From: JBEBSD01 sp040394475
GTDB lineage: Bacteria > Bacteroidota > Bacteroidia > Cytophagales > Spirosomataceae
Direction of reading: 5' to 3'
Assembly: GCA_040394475.1 (NCBI GenBank)
Contig: JBEBSD010000115.1
Span: 1 to 14,440, forward strand
DNA: 14,440 bases
Shown here one piece after another: positions 5,918-13,626 of this stretch. Every line of letters begins with the position of its first letter. Position 1 is the first letter of the stretch. The notes beneath the pieces were generated by a model that was not told the DNA's origin, ran no database searches, and saw nothing but the letters and a program-made list of their open reading frames with translations. Made by a program: the position numbers and the translations under genes.

Positions 5918-7753
5918 ATGAAAGTTTATATCCGATTACTCAATTACGTACGTCCCTTCAGCAAATTTGTTGTTCCATTCTTTATATTCACGCTGCTGGC
6001 CGTTTTCTTCAGCGTGTTTCAGTTTGCGCTCATCATTCCGCTTCTGAACTTCTTATTTGACCCGGGGACTGCCGGAGAAGCAGGAAAGTACGCTACGGCG
6101 CCGGATTTCCAATTCTCCGCCGCTTTTTTCAAAGGCTACTTTTACCACTTGATTTTCCAGCTCAAACAGGCGAATCCAGTCCATGCACTCTATTTTTTGG
6201 CCGGAACGATCGTGACAGCGGTTATTTTGACCAACCTGTTCCGGTATTTTGCCCAGCGCTGCCTGATCAGCGCGCGGACGCTCCTTGTGAAACGGCTCCG
6301 GGAGGCCCTGTTTGAAAAGATCAACCACCTGCATCTGGGGTATTTTACCAAAGAACACAAAGGCGATCTGATTTCCCGGCTTAACCACGATGTATACGGA
6401 GTCGAAGGAGCGGCCTCCAGTTCACTGGAAGTCCTCTTCAAAGAACCTTATGTGATGATCGGTTATTTTATAGCCCTCTTTACGATCAGCCCGCAGCTTA
6501 CCTTGTTTACGCTGCTGGTCATTCCGTTATCTGCCGTTTCCATTGTGGCTGTAACGAAACGACTCAAAAAGGAAGCATCGGCCGTACAGACATCGGCCGG
6601 AAAGCTTCTGACACTGATCGATGAAGCGCTGCTGGGCATGCGTATCATCCGGTCGTTCAACGCAACCGACTTTGTGGTGAAACGATTCAGCCGCGAAAGC
6701 GATTTTTACCGCAATGCCAGCTTAGCCAATTTCAAAAGAAGGGAGCTGGCTCCCGCCTTTTCGGAAGCCGCCGGCGTGTTCGTAGTGGCGGGTATCATTG
6801 TGTATGGAGGGAATCTGGTGCTAGGCGGAGCCGACGGTCTTCAGGCCAGTTCCCTGATTGCCTTTATCGCTATTTTTTCACAGATCCTGCGCCCGGCGAA
6901 ATCGATTGTTACGGCGCTTTCTACGATCCAGATCGGACAAGCTGCGGGGGAAAGGATCCTGGAGATACTCGACAAACCACAGGAAGTAGAAGATTCCCCG
7001 GACGCCGTAATCCTTCCGGAATTCAGGGATAAAATAGAATTGGTGAACGTATCCTTTGCCTATGGCGAAAGGCCGGTTCTCCGACAAGTCAATCTCACCA
7101 TCCGCAAGGGACAGATCATTGCATTGGTCGGCGCATCCGGGGTGGGAAAATCGACCATTGCCGACCTCGTTCCCCGTTTTTACGACGTCACCGAGGGCGC
7201 CGTACTCGTGGATGGCATCAATGTCCGCGACATCCGGATGGAATCCCTCCGCTCACACATGAGTTTTGTCACCCAGGAGATTATCCTGTTCAACGATACT
7301 GTCTTTAATAATATCGCTTTGGGACGGCCAGACGCCAGTCTGGAAGAAGTAATGGAAGCCGCCCGGATCGCCAATGCCCATGAGTTTATCATGCAGACCG
7401 AGAATGGTTACAATACCATGATCGGTGACCGCGGACTCCGCTTATCCGGCGGTCAGCGGCAACGGCTGAGTATTGCACGCGCAGTCTTCAAGGACCCGGC
7501 GATCCTGATCCTGGATGAAGCCACTTCTGCATTGGATACAGAATCGGAGAAACTGGTACAGGCCGCCCTCAATAACCTGATGAAAGGCCGCACTACCCTG
7601 GTAATTGCCCACCGGTTAAGCACGATCCAGGAAGCAGACGAGATTGTCGTATTGCAAAACGGCCAGATAATTGAGCAAGGCAGCCATTACGAACTCATCG
7701 AACAGGAAGAGGGCATCTATCACCGGCTGACCCAACTTCAGAAAATTGCCTGA
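5918..7753 (+). CDS. MsbA-like ABC exporter (fused transmembrane and ATPase domains)
   Basis: 611 residues, the usual size of a half-transporter that works as a homodimer. The N-terminal membrane domain (about residues 1-330) shows hydrophobic helices near 15-45, 80-100, 160-205 and 275-320. The ATPase domain has Walker A GASGVGKST (about 405-413), Q-loop Q453, signature LSGGQ (509-513), Walker B ILILDEA with D533/E534, and H-loop H565. The family exports lipid A core, lipid-linked glycans or drugs across the inner membrane. Position behind a glycosyltransferase suggests a glycolipid substrate, but a general MsbA role cannot be excluded. AGGAG at 5904-5908 lies 9 nt before the ATG, a Shine-Dalgarno-like site unusual for this window. 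Confidence 0.92.
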   Translation: MKVYIRLLNYVRPFSKFVVPFFIFTLLAVFFSVFQFALIIPLLNFLFDPGTAGEAGKYATAPDFQFSAAFFKGYFYHLIFQLKQANPVHALYFLAGTIVTAVILTNLFRYFAQRCLISARTLLVKRLREALFEKINHLHLGYFTKEHKGDLISRLNHDVYGVEGAASSSLEVLFKEPYVMIGYFIALFTISPQLTLFTLLVIPLSAVSIVAVTKRLKKEASAVQTSAGKLLTLIDEALLGMRIIRSFNATDFVVKRFSRESDFYRNASLANFKRRELAPAFSEAAGVFVVAGIIVYGGNLVLGGADGLQASSLIAFIAIFSQILRPAKSIVTALSTIQIGQAAGERILEILDKPQEVEDSPDAVILPEFRDKIELVNVSFAYGERPVLRQVNLTIRKGQIIALVGASGVGKSTIADLVPRFYDVTEGAVLVDGINVRDIRMESLRSHMSFVTQEIILFNDTVFNNIALGRPDASLEEVMEAARIANAHEFIMQTENGYNTMIGDRGLRLSGGQRQRLSIARAVFKDPAILILDEATSALDTESEKLVQAALNNLMKGRTTLVIAHRLSTIQEADEIVVLQNGQIIEQGSHYELIEQEEGIYHRLTQLQKIA

Positions 7754-7781
7754 TGGTTGGGGTTGCCTCAGTCAGATCCTT

Positions 7782-7960
7782 CCCGCTGTAGCCTTGGGAA
7801 TGGGGAACGGGGTATGGGGAACGGGCGGGCGGCCATTTCTAACGCCCATTGCCCATTCCCCATTGCCCTCTCCTTTACCAGCCATCCCCCCCGCTGTAGC
7901 CTCAGAAACGAGGAACGGGCGGGCGACCATTATCTAACGCCCATTCCCCATTGCCTCCTC
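7782..7960. repeat. Degenerate direct repeat, about 108-bp period, with internal inverted repeats
   Basis: Two units are visible. CCCGCTGTAGCCT occurs at 7782-7794 and 7890-7902. GGAACGGGCGGGCG-CCATT-CTAACGCCCATT occurs at 7818-7850 and 7912-7945 with small differences. CCCATTCCCCATT occurs at 7852-7864 and 7940-7952, and its near reverse complement AATGGGGAACGGG at 7799-7811 allows a long hairpin in unit 1. The block fills the gap between the convergent ABC exporter and dioxygenase genes. It has no coding character and resembles an intergenic repeat family; it may also stop transcription from both sides. Confidence 0.75.
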
Positions 7961-7966
7961 CCCACA

Positions 7967-8902
7967 TTATTCCAGCGCCATTAACCGCGCTTCGATCTGG
8001 CTGCGCTGTGCTTCATACCGGGCGGGTAGTTTTAGCTGTGTTCCCAGTGTTTCCAGGGATTCATCGATGGTAAAACCCGGTTCGTCGGAAGCTATTTCAA
8101 ACAACACGCCGCCGGGCTCCCTGAAATAGAGTGAACGGAAATAATTCCGGTCGATGACGGGAGTAATCTGGAGACCGCGCTCTTCTATAGCGCTTCGTAT
8201 TTCCAGCAGCTCAGATTCATTGGTTACCCTAAAAGCGACGTGGTGAACGGTTCCGTTGGCCACCTGTCCCCTTTTTTCGTGTGGCAGCTCGACCAGATCC
8301 ACCAGGTGTGCCGTAAGTGACTGCAGGTTTTCATACCGGTAGCGGTTTACTTCATTTCCCGCCAGCCGGTACCCCAACGTACCCGTTAGCAAATCACCGG
8401 TTAATGCTGCCTTATGCAGGGTTACCGTAACATTATGAAACCCTTTCAGCGCCACCTCCCGCTTGATTTCGTCGGTTGTCCATCCTTTTCGGAGATCCCC
8501 GGCTGCTTCCACCAGCTCCAGCTTCAGACCATCCGGATCGAGAAAGGTAAGGTATTTCTCCCCGAATTTTTCGGCCGGCTTGTTATAAATCACGTTATAC
8601 TTCTCGAAACGGTTTACCCAGAAGTCGAGACTGCCCGCCGGAACGGCATACCCGATTTCGGTAGCCATTCCCGCTCCCCGTCGTCCCTGCGGAATGCCCG
8701 CCCCCCATGGGAAAAACGTCAAAATGGTCCCCGGGGTACCGGACTCGTCTCCAAAGTAGAAATGATACGTCCCCGGATCATCAAAATTCACCGTCTTTTT
8801 GATAAACCGTAATCCCAGTATCTTCGTATAAAAATGATAATTCCGTTTGGGGTCGCCTGCGATAGCAGTGATATGGTGTAGGCCCCTGACTAACTTTTCC
8901 AT
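7967..8902 (-). CDS. Ring-cleaving dioxygenase of the glyoxalase (VOC) superfamily, MhqA/MhqO-like
   Basis: 311 residues with two vicinal-oxygen-chelate modules, about 5-135 and 150-275. The N-terminus (GLHHITAIAGDP, then KKTVNFDDPGTYHFYFGDE and TFFPWG) is the characteristic opening of MhqA/MhqO-type proteins. Likely metal ligands include a His of the first HH pair (H9/H10) and E129 in module 1, and H220/H221 plus E269 (GGVLFEIA) in module 2; which set binds the metal cannot be told here. In Firmicutes such enzymes act in hydroquinone/quinone stress defence; substrate specificity in Bacteroidota is inferred. A short AAAGGA lies a few bases before the start. It converges with the ABC exporter across the repeat block and appears to be a single-gene unit. 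Confidence 0.87.
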   Translation of the reverse strand: MEKLVRGLHHITAIAGDPKRNYHFYTKILGLRFIKKTVNFDDPGTYHFYFGDESGTPGTILTFFPWGAGIPQGRRGAGMATEIGYAVPAGSLDFWVNRFEKYNVIYNKPAEKFGEKYLTFLDPDGLKLELVEAAGDLRKGWTTDEIKREVALKGFHNVTVTLHKAALTGDLLTGTLGYRLAGNEVNRYRYENLQSLTAHLVDLVELPHEKRGQVANGTVHHVAFRVTNESELLEIRSAIEERGLQITPVIDRNYFRSLYFREPGGVLFEIASDEPGFTIDESLETLGTQLKLPARYEAQRSQIEARLMALE

Positions 8903-9011
8903 TGTCCTTTTCGTTTAAATCCATTACAAAATTCGGACAATCCCCGGTGTGCGGCATTGATCCAGGATAAGAACGAAAGCAAGCACCTGCAAAAACGGAA
9001 AGGATCCGCTT

Positions 9012-9530
9012 TCAGCCCATAGCCGCTTCTTTATTGCTATGGAGATAAGGAAGCCAGTCCTCATTGACGCCGCCGGCAAAATCCCGGATAAACATCAGGA
9101 AGGTGGGTTTATACGGTCGCTGGCGCAGGTGCATCCCTGACTCTTCCAGGGTGTAATCTCCTTTTCGTGAGTTACAACGTTTACAGGCGGTAACCAGGTT
9201 ATCCCAATTGGTTTTACCGCCTCTGGACTTCGGTACCAGGTGGTCAAGCGTCAGGTGATCTTTTGCACCACAATACTGGCAGCTGTTATGGTCTCTTCTG
9301 AAGATATTCTGGCGTGTCATCATCACGCCGCGATAGGGCCGGTGGATATAATGATTCAAGCGGATTACCACCGGATAATAAAAAGACTGCGATACGCTCC
9401 TCAACGCCCGGTCATTGGCATGTGCCACCAACTCGGCCTTATTCAGGTAAACCAATAGAAATGCCTTAGACACCGAACAGACACTAAACGCACTGTAATC
9501 TTGATTAAGAACCAAAACCTTACTTCCCAT
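9012..9530 (-). CDS. HNH endonuclease family protein
   Basis: 172 residues. A zinc-ribbon HNH domain spans about 73-125: Cys pairs C84/C87 (CQYC) and C116/C119 (CKRC) hold the zinc. The catalytic motif is LDHLVPKSRGGKTNWDNLV (H97, N111) and closes with N120 after the second Cys pair. The N-terminal 70 residues (VLNQDYSAFSVCSVSKAFLL) are the conserved leader seen in the stand-alone HNH proteins that are widespread in bacteria. These are chromosomal, single-domain and of unknown biological role. There are no neighbouring phage, intron or restriction genes, so a homing or defence role is not supported. It follows smpB by 130 bp on the same strand with no clear promoter. Confidence 0.88.
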   Translation of the reverse strand: MGSKVLVLNQDYSAFSVCSVSKAFLLVYLNKAELVAHANDRALRSVSQSFYYPVVIRLNHYIHRPYRGVMMTRQNIFRRDHNSCQYCGAKDHLTLDHLVPKSRGGKTNWDNLVTACKRCNSRKGDYTLEESGMHLRQRPYKPTFLMFIRDFAGGVNEDWLPYLHSNKEAAMG

Positions 9531-9660
9531 TGTTCCCAGGGGTTCGTTTCTGAAAGATAGGAATTTTCACCTTTTCTGTCCAACAAAACCACTAAATAAA
9601 AACGAGTCAACTATTTTTATCCCAGTCCTCCGGGAAGTGTATCTTTACCCCGCAGCCCCC

Positions 9661-10128
9661 TTAATAACCACTCCGGTCAGCTTCGCGTTTGACATCCCTT
9701 TCCTTAATGCTGTCGCGTTTGTCATAGAGCTTCTTTCCCTTGGCCAGGGCTATTTCGATTTTCGCGAGCCCTCTTTCCGAGCTGAAAATACGAATGGGGA
9801 TGATCGTCAGTCCCTGGTCTTTGAGTTTCACCTCCATTTTTTTCAACTCCCGGCGATTCAACAGCAGTTTCCGGTCGCGCAGGGGTTCGTGATTATAGTG
9901 TGTCCCCTCTGTGTACGGAGAGATATGGAGGTTCCGGATAAACAATTCATTTCCGAGAAACAGGCAATAAGCATCCTGCAGGTTAACTTTCCCCTCCCGG
10001 ATCGATTTGATTTCGGTACCCGTAAGCGCCAGGCCTGCGTCGTATTTTTCCAGAAAAAAATACTCGAACGACGCCCTTCTGTTAAGTATATTGAAATGCT
10101 TGGAGATTCTTTCAGCCATAATTGCCAA
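9661..10128 (-). CDS. smpB: SsrA-binding protein SmpB
   Basis: 155 residues, typical length. It has the SmpB OB-fold sequence: N-terminal NRRASFEYFFLEKYDAGLAL, then GTEIKSIREGKVNLQDAYC, the HISPY-(T)-H motif region and RDRKLLLNRRELKKM. The basic C-terminal tail (KGKKLYDKRDSIKERDVKRE-) enters the decoding centre during trans-translation. SmpB brings tmRNA to stalled ribosomes; the ssrA gene is not in this window. The first Met gives MAIMAERISKHF; the Met at residue 4 is an equally plausible start. It lies 99 bp after accD on the same strand and could be co-transcribed. Confidence 0.97.
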   Translation of the reverse strand: MAIMAERISKHFNILNRRASFEYFFLEKYDAGLALTGTEIKSIREGKVNLQDAYCLFLGNELFIRNLHISPYTEGTHYNHEPLRDRKLLLNRRELKKMEVKLKDQGLTIIPIRIFSSERGLAKIEIALAKGKKLYDKRDSIKERDVKREADRSGY

Positions 10129-10227
10129 CGGATATGATCAGCGTTTTTACCGCAGTATCGCGGTTTGCCTCTAACCGGTTATTGTCGAGGGAAAAAATTT
10201 CATAAAACAAGTTGGAAATCCGGGTGG

Positions 10228-11070
10228 TTACTGCAGCATCTGCAGCAGGCCGGCTACCTGCTCTTTCAGCTCTTTACGGTCCACGATGAAATCCAGGAAG
10301 CCGTGTTCCAGCACAAACTCTGCACTTTGAAATCCTTTCGGCAAATCTTTGCCGATCGTTTCGCGGATAACACGCGGCCCGGCAAACCCGATCAGCGCTC
10401 CCGGTTCAGCGATATTAAAATCACCCAGCATGGCATAGGAAGCTGTTACGCCTCCCGTTGTCGGATCGGTAAGCAGGGAGATGTAGGGTATTTTCGCCTG
10501 AGCGAGTAGCGCCAGCTTTGCCGACGTTTTGGCCATTTGCATCAGCGAAAGCCCGGCTTCCATCATGCGCGCCCCTCCGGAGCGGGAGATCATCAGAAAC
10601 GGAATTTTCTTTTTCAGACTATAATCGATGGCCCGTGCAATTTTCTCTCCTACCACCGAACCCATGGAACCGCCGATAAAATTAAAATCCATACAACCGA
10701 TTACAACATCGCTGCCGCCCATCTTTCCGTAAGCGGTCCTGACCGCATCGTTTAATCCCGTCTTTTTCATCGTCGACTCCACCCGGAACGGGTAGGGTTT
10801 GGTATCCACAAAATTCAGGGGGTCGGCGGATCTCAGCTGGGCATCGAGCTCCTTGAACGTATTATCATCAAATAAAAGTTCGAAATAGATTTCGGAACCT
10901 ATTTTGTCATGGTAATTACAATGCGGACAAGTATAGGCATTCTGTTTGTGTTCCCTTACCGGCGTTACCTTTTTACATTGGGGACATTTGTACCAAAGGC
11001 CGTCGGGGGCCTCCCGCTTCATTTCAGTGGGTGTATTAATTCCTTTTTCCTTTCTGACAAACCAAGACAT
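10228..11070 (-). CDS. accD: Acetyl-CoA carboxylase carboxyltransferase subunit beta
   Basis: 280 residues. The N-terminal Cys4 zinc ribbon typical of bacterial AccD is at C29/C32 and C48/C51 (KCPQCKK...YTCPHCNYH). The carboxyltransferase crotonase-fold domain follows, with VVIGCMDFNFIGGSMGSVVG, MISRSGGARMMEAGLSLMQM and LTDPTTGGVTASYAMLGD, which form the acyl-CoA and carboxybiotin site. With AccA (not in the window) it makes malonyl-CoA for fatty acid synthesis. Length is normal, the start MSWFVRKEKG is the usual form, and a matching -7 promoter element lies about 27 bp upstream. Confidence 0.97.
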   Translation of the reverse strand: MSWFVRKEKGINTPTEMKREAPDGLWYKCPQCKKVTPVREHKQNAYTCPHCNYHDKIGSEIYFELLFDDNTFKELDAQLRSADPLNFVDTKPYPFRVESTMKKTGLNDAVRTAYGKMGGSDVVIGCMDFNFIGGSMGSVVGEKIARAIDYSLKKKIPFLMISRSGGARMMEAGLSLMQMAKTSAKLALLAQAKIPYISLLTDPTTGGVTASYAMLGDFNIAEPGALIGFAGPRVIRETIGKDLPKGFQSAEFVLEHGFLDFIVDRKELKEQVAGLLQMLQ

Positions 11071-11096
11071 AACGCAACATTAGGTGTTTTGTGATT

Positions 11097-11129
11097 CAAA
11101 TATAGATAAGTTTACAAAAAAGAAGGCAA
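11097..11129 (-). promoter_or_regulatory. Putative accD promoter
   Basis: On the minus strand TATATTTG (11104-11097) is an exact match to the Bacteroidota -7 consensus TAnnTTTG. A TTG at 11129-11127 lies 22 bp upstream, a slightly long spacing for the -33 element. A start about 7 nt downstream would give a leader of roughly 20 nt before accD. Confidence 0.55.
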
Positions 11130-11270
11130 TTTCATCGCCGAACTATTCTGAGAAGCCTCCGCGGAGCTGAATTTCCCTCGTCCGCGACAAACATTTCAGG
11201 GGGGTAACACGGAACGAAATTTCTATGAGATTGTTACTTTTTAAGGCGGAGCCGAGAGATTTAAAACCAT

Positions 11271-11816
11271 ATGTTACTAAATACAGCAGACCCGATCGTT
11301 ATTATTTGCGGAACTAACCGTCCCAATTCCTTCAGCCGGCAGATCGCCACTTATTACCAGGATGTTCTGACCAACCTGGACCAGAGCAGTCTGATACTCG
11401 ACCTCACCCAGTTGCCAGTAGATTTTATAGCGACCGCCCTGTACCATAACTCCGGAAAAAACAGCCAGTTTAATTCGCTGCAAGAGATTACCGCACGCTC
11501 CGGCAAATTCGTTTTTGTCGTTCCCGAGTACAATGGATCCTATCCCGGTGTCCTGAAGGCCTTCATCGACGGCTTACCGTATCCTAACAGTTTTACCAAT
11601 AAAAAGGCGGCTCTTGTGGGGCTGTCATCCAACATGCAGGGGGCCAGCTCAGCGCTTAGCCATTTGAGTGACATTTTCAGCTACCTGGGAATGAATACCC
11701 TCGCACTGCGGGTGAAACTGGGACAAATCAAAACACATTTTCAGAATGGCGAGTTCAGCAATACGTTTTACCGCGAGCTTATCGAAATACAGGCACGCCA
11801 GCTGATAGCCTTTTAA
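11271..11816 (+). CDS. NADPH-dependent FMN reductase-like flavoprotein
   Basis: 181 residues with the flavodoxin-like fold of the FMN_red family. The phosphate-binding loop CGTNRPNSFSRQIA is near residues 13-26. The flavin-contacting VVPEYNGSYPGVLKAFIDGL is about 84-103, followed by the KKAALVGLSSNMQGASSAL strand-loop. Members reduce FMN, quinones, azo dyes or metal ions using NAD(P)H; the substrate cannot be predicted. It is divergent from accD with a 200-bp shared upstream region and is followed after 141 bp by the DUF4870 gene. I see no clear promoter; TACTTTTT at 11235-11242 is an imperfect -7 candidate. Confidence 0.86.
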   Translation: MLLNTADPIVIICGTNRPNSFSRQIATYYQDVLTNLDQSSLILDLTQLPVDFIATALYHNSGKNSQFNSLQEITARSGKFVFVVPEYNGSYPGVLKAFIDGLPYPNSFTNKKAALVGLSSNMQGASSALSHLSDIFSYLGMNTLALRVKLGQIKTHFQNGEFSNTFYRELIEIQARQLIAF

Positions 11817-11957
11817 TAATTGAGAGGTCTTCGTTCATCCCTCCCCGGCGTCATTCACCCTCCAAATCGTCCGTCCCTTGAAAATATACGTGACCGGCTG
11901 TTAAGAGTACCTCAAATTGCTTACATTTAAGTTCTCAACACTTAACTATTCTGTCCC

Positions 11958-12320
11958 ATGAGTGATCAATCTAAATTTCTGGGAACCGATTCCCTGCCTG
12001 TAATCCCGCCAACCAGCGATGAAAAAACGCTTGCACTTGTAGCCCATCTGGTCACTATTGTAAGTTCCTTTATCGGCCCTTTGATTATTTACCTGATCAA
12101 AAAAGACGATTCTGAATTTGTAGCGAATCACGCCAAAGAGTCTCTCAATTTTCAAATCACGATGGCGCTTATTTCCATCGGGCTGTTCATTACCCTTATC
12201 GGCATCTTTTTGTTGTGGATCGTGGGATTGGCGGTTATCGTCTTTGTGATCGTGGCCACCATAAAAGCCTCTGAAGGAAAGCTCTACCGTTATCCGTTCA
12301 CGCTTCGGTTGATTAAATAA
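11958..12320 (+). CDS. DUF4870 small membrane protein
   Basis: 120 residues. After a polar N-terminus of about 22 residues come three hydrophobic segments at about 25-47, 67-87 and 88-103. Between the first two lies the family signature IGPLIIYLIKKDDSEFVANHAKESLNFQIT, which matches the DUF4870 (Tic20-like) pattern of a conserved Lys-Lys-Asp, a buried His and LNFQ. The C-terminus (EGKLYRYPFTLRLIK) is also typical. It is an inner-membrane protein of unknown function, with no signal peptide cleavage site seen. It is followed directly by a GC-rich hairpin. Confidence 0.85.
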   Translation: MSDQSKFLGTDSLPVIPPTSDEKTLALVAHLVTIVSSFIGPLIIYLIKKDDSEFVANHAKESLNFQITMALISIGLFITLIGIFLLWIVGLAVIVFVIVATIKASEGKLYRYPFTLRLIK

Positions 12321-12346
12321 GAACCCCGCCGGTGGGGCGGGGTTCT
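12320..12346. terminator. Bidirectional hairpin between DUF4870 gene and lepB
   Basis: GAACCCCGCC (12321-12330), loop GGTGG, GGCGGGGTTC (12336-12345), extended to 11 bp by A12320-T12346. It starts at the stop codon of the DUF4870 gene and ends 4 bp before the lepB stop, so it can end both convergent transcripts. The stem is very stable but no long T-run follows in either direction. Confidence 0.75.
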
Positions 12347-12349
12347 GGA

Positions 12350-13507
12350 TTACTTAACTCCCCGGAACACCCGGTCCCACCGGATTTTGTGCAAAATGCT
12401 GGACGGGTTCGGATCAATGGACATCCAGACGAACACGGCTTTCCCAACCACGTGGTCCATCGGAACAAACCCCCAATAGCGGGAGTCGGCCGAGTTGTGG
12501 CGGTTATCTCCCATCATAAAATAATAATCCTGATTAAACGTATATTGCGAAATTTCCTTTCCGTCAAGGCTTATCTTTTCCCCTTCTATTTCTACATTAT
12601 CATTTCCTTCATAAAAACGGATCACCTCGCCGTACAGCCCGATATTGTCGGGAGTCAGTAAAACGGTGGCTCCCTTTTTAGGTAAGACCACCGGGCCGAA
12701 GTTATCCTTATTCCAACCCACCGAAGCGCCCGGGTAAATCAGGTGATCCTTATACGTTACCGGTGTGTTCAACATCTGCACCGACGTGACAAAATCGTAG
12801 GTTTTCAGCTTTTCTGCTATCGCTGCAGTGGTATAAACGATATAGCCGCTTTGGTCGTTATCCGGAATGGTATCGTTATAGGTCTCGACGTACCGCATGG
12901 CCGGCTCGGTTACACCGTTTGCCTTGAACACCCGTTCTTCGTTCACCGAAGTAGTCGTGGCCACAAAATATTCGCTCTCCATCCGTTCCGGATTCTCCTG
13001 AGGCTGGTCGTTGATATACACTTGTCCTTCCTTAATCTCCAGCTTGTCTCCGGCGACGGCCACGCAACGCTTGATATAGTTGACGCGAAGATCGATCGGG
13101 TGAGGATGCAGGTCAGGAAGCGAGCGGCTGTATTTGGCAACCTGGCCGGGATGTTCGACCGGCAAGTTGAATACGACGGCATCTCCTCTTTTTACTTCAG
13201 AAAACCCGGGCAGCCGGAATTGCGGCAACTGAATCCAATCCAGGTAAGACGGGACCCTCGTCATCCAGATATGCTGATGGGTCAGCGGAATCTGTAAGGG
13301 GGTCTTAGGTGTTCTGGTGCCGTAATGCATTTTACTGACAAACAGATAATCGCCTACCAGCAGGCTGTTTTCCATGGAGGGAGTCGGGATTACGAAAGCT
13401 TCAAAAAACAGCCAACGGATTAAGGTTGCTGCTACAACCGCGAATACGATCGAATCAATCCACTCACGAAAAGCCGACTTTTTTTGTTCCGGTTTTTTAG
13501 ACGTCAT
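12350..13507 (-). CDS. lepB: Signal peptidase I
   Basis: 385 residues, longer than E. coli LepB. There is one N-terminal membrane segment (about 18-40), with a basic start (KKPEQKKSAFREW). The catalytic Ser is S44 in PTPSMENSLLVGDYLFVSK, and the general-base Lys is K146 in NYIKRCVAVAGDKLEI. Box E (MMGDNRHNSADSRYWGFVP, about 331-349) completes the S26 family pattern. About 130-150 residues between boxes D and E form an insertion (roughly 175-320) of the kind found in Bacteroidota enzymes. It cleaves signal peptides of Sec/Tat exported proteins at the outer face of the inner membrane. It has its own well-formed promoter and ends at a bidirectional hairpin. Confidence 0.96.
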   Translation of the reverse strand: MTSKKPEQKKSAFREWIDSIVFAVVAATLIRWLFFEAFVIPTPSMENSLLVGDYLFVSKMHYGTRTPKTPLQIPLTHQHIWMTRVPSYLDWIQLPQFRLPGFSEVKRGDAVVFNLPVEHPGQVAKYSRSLPDLHPHPIDLRVNYIKRCVAVAGDKLEIKEGQVYINDQPQENPERMESEYFVATTTSVNEERVFKANGVTEPAMRYVETYNDTIPDNDQSGYIVYTTAAIAEKLKTYDFVTSVQMLNTPVTYKDHLIYPGASVGWNKDNFGPVVLPKKGATVLLTPDNIGLYGEVIRFYEGNDNVEIEGEKISLDGKEISQYTFNQDYYFMMGDNRHNSADSRYWGFVPMDHVVGKAVFVWMSIDPNPSSILHKIRWDRVFRGVK

Positions 13508-13564
13508 TTTTTATAAATTAGTTGTTTTACTAGAGACTGGTACTGGGTTCGGGTCAAATGTGCC

Positions 13565-13596
13565 CAAACTTATATCAAGATAATTTCCTAACCAAA
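13565..13596 (-). promoter_or_regulatory. lepB promoter, Bacteroidota type
   Basis: On the minus strand TTTG (13596-13593), 20 bp, TAAGTTTG (13572-13565): exact matches to both consensus elements (TTTG and TAnnTTTG) with the favoured spacing. It lies in the 119-bp gap after dapB and about 57 bp before the lepB ATG, which would give a leader of about 50 nt. It is the best promoter in the window. Confidence 0.75.
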
Positions 13597-13626
13597 TAGC
13601 GCGGGCGTCCATACGGGATTAGCCGC

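Noticed and set aside
2171..7753. Full O-antigen or capsule biosynthesis cluster, or a new multi-gene system
   Set aside because: Only two glycosyltransferases, one methyltransferase and one ABC exporter are present, with no polymerase, flippase, priming transferase or export genes; the rest of the window is housekeeping.
7746..7984. Two overlapping plus-strand frames of 63 and 75 codons after the ABC exporter
   Set aside because: They are translations of the Pro/Gly-rich repeat block, and one overlaps the dioxygenase 3' end; no coding signal.
8994..9010. Possible terminator after the HNH gene (CGGA...TCCG followed by T-run on the minus strand)
   Set aside because: The stem is only 4 bp and centred on a GGATCC palindrome; too weak to call.
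9012..9530. HNH protein as a homing endonuclease, restriction or defence component
   Set aside because: No intron, intein, phage, methyltransferase or toxin partner is adjacent; the protein is of the widespread stand-alone HNH type in a housekeeping context.
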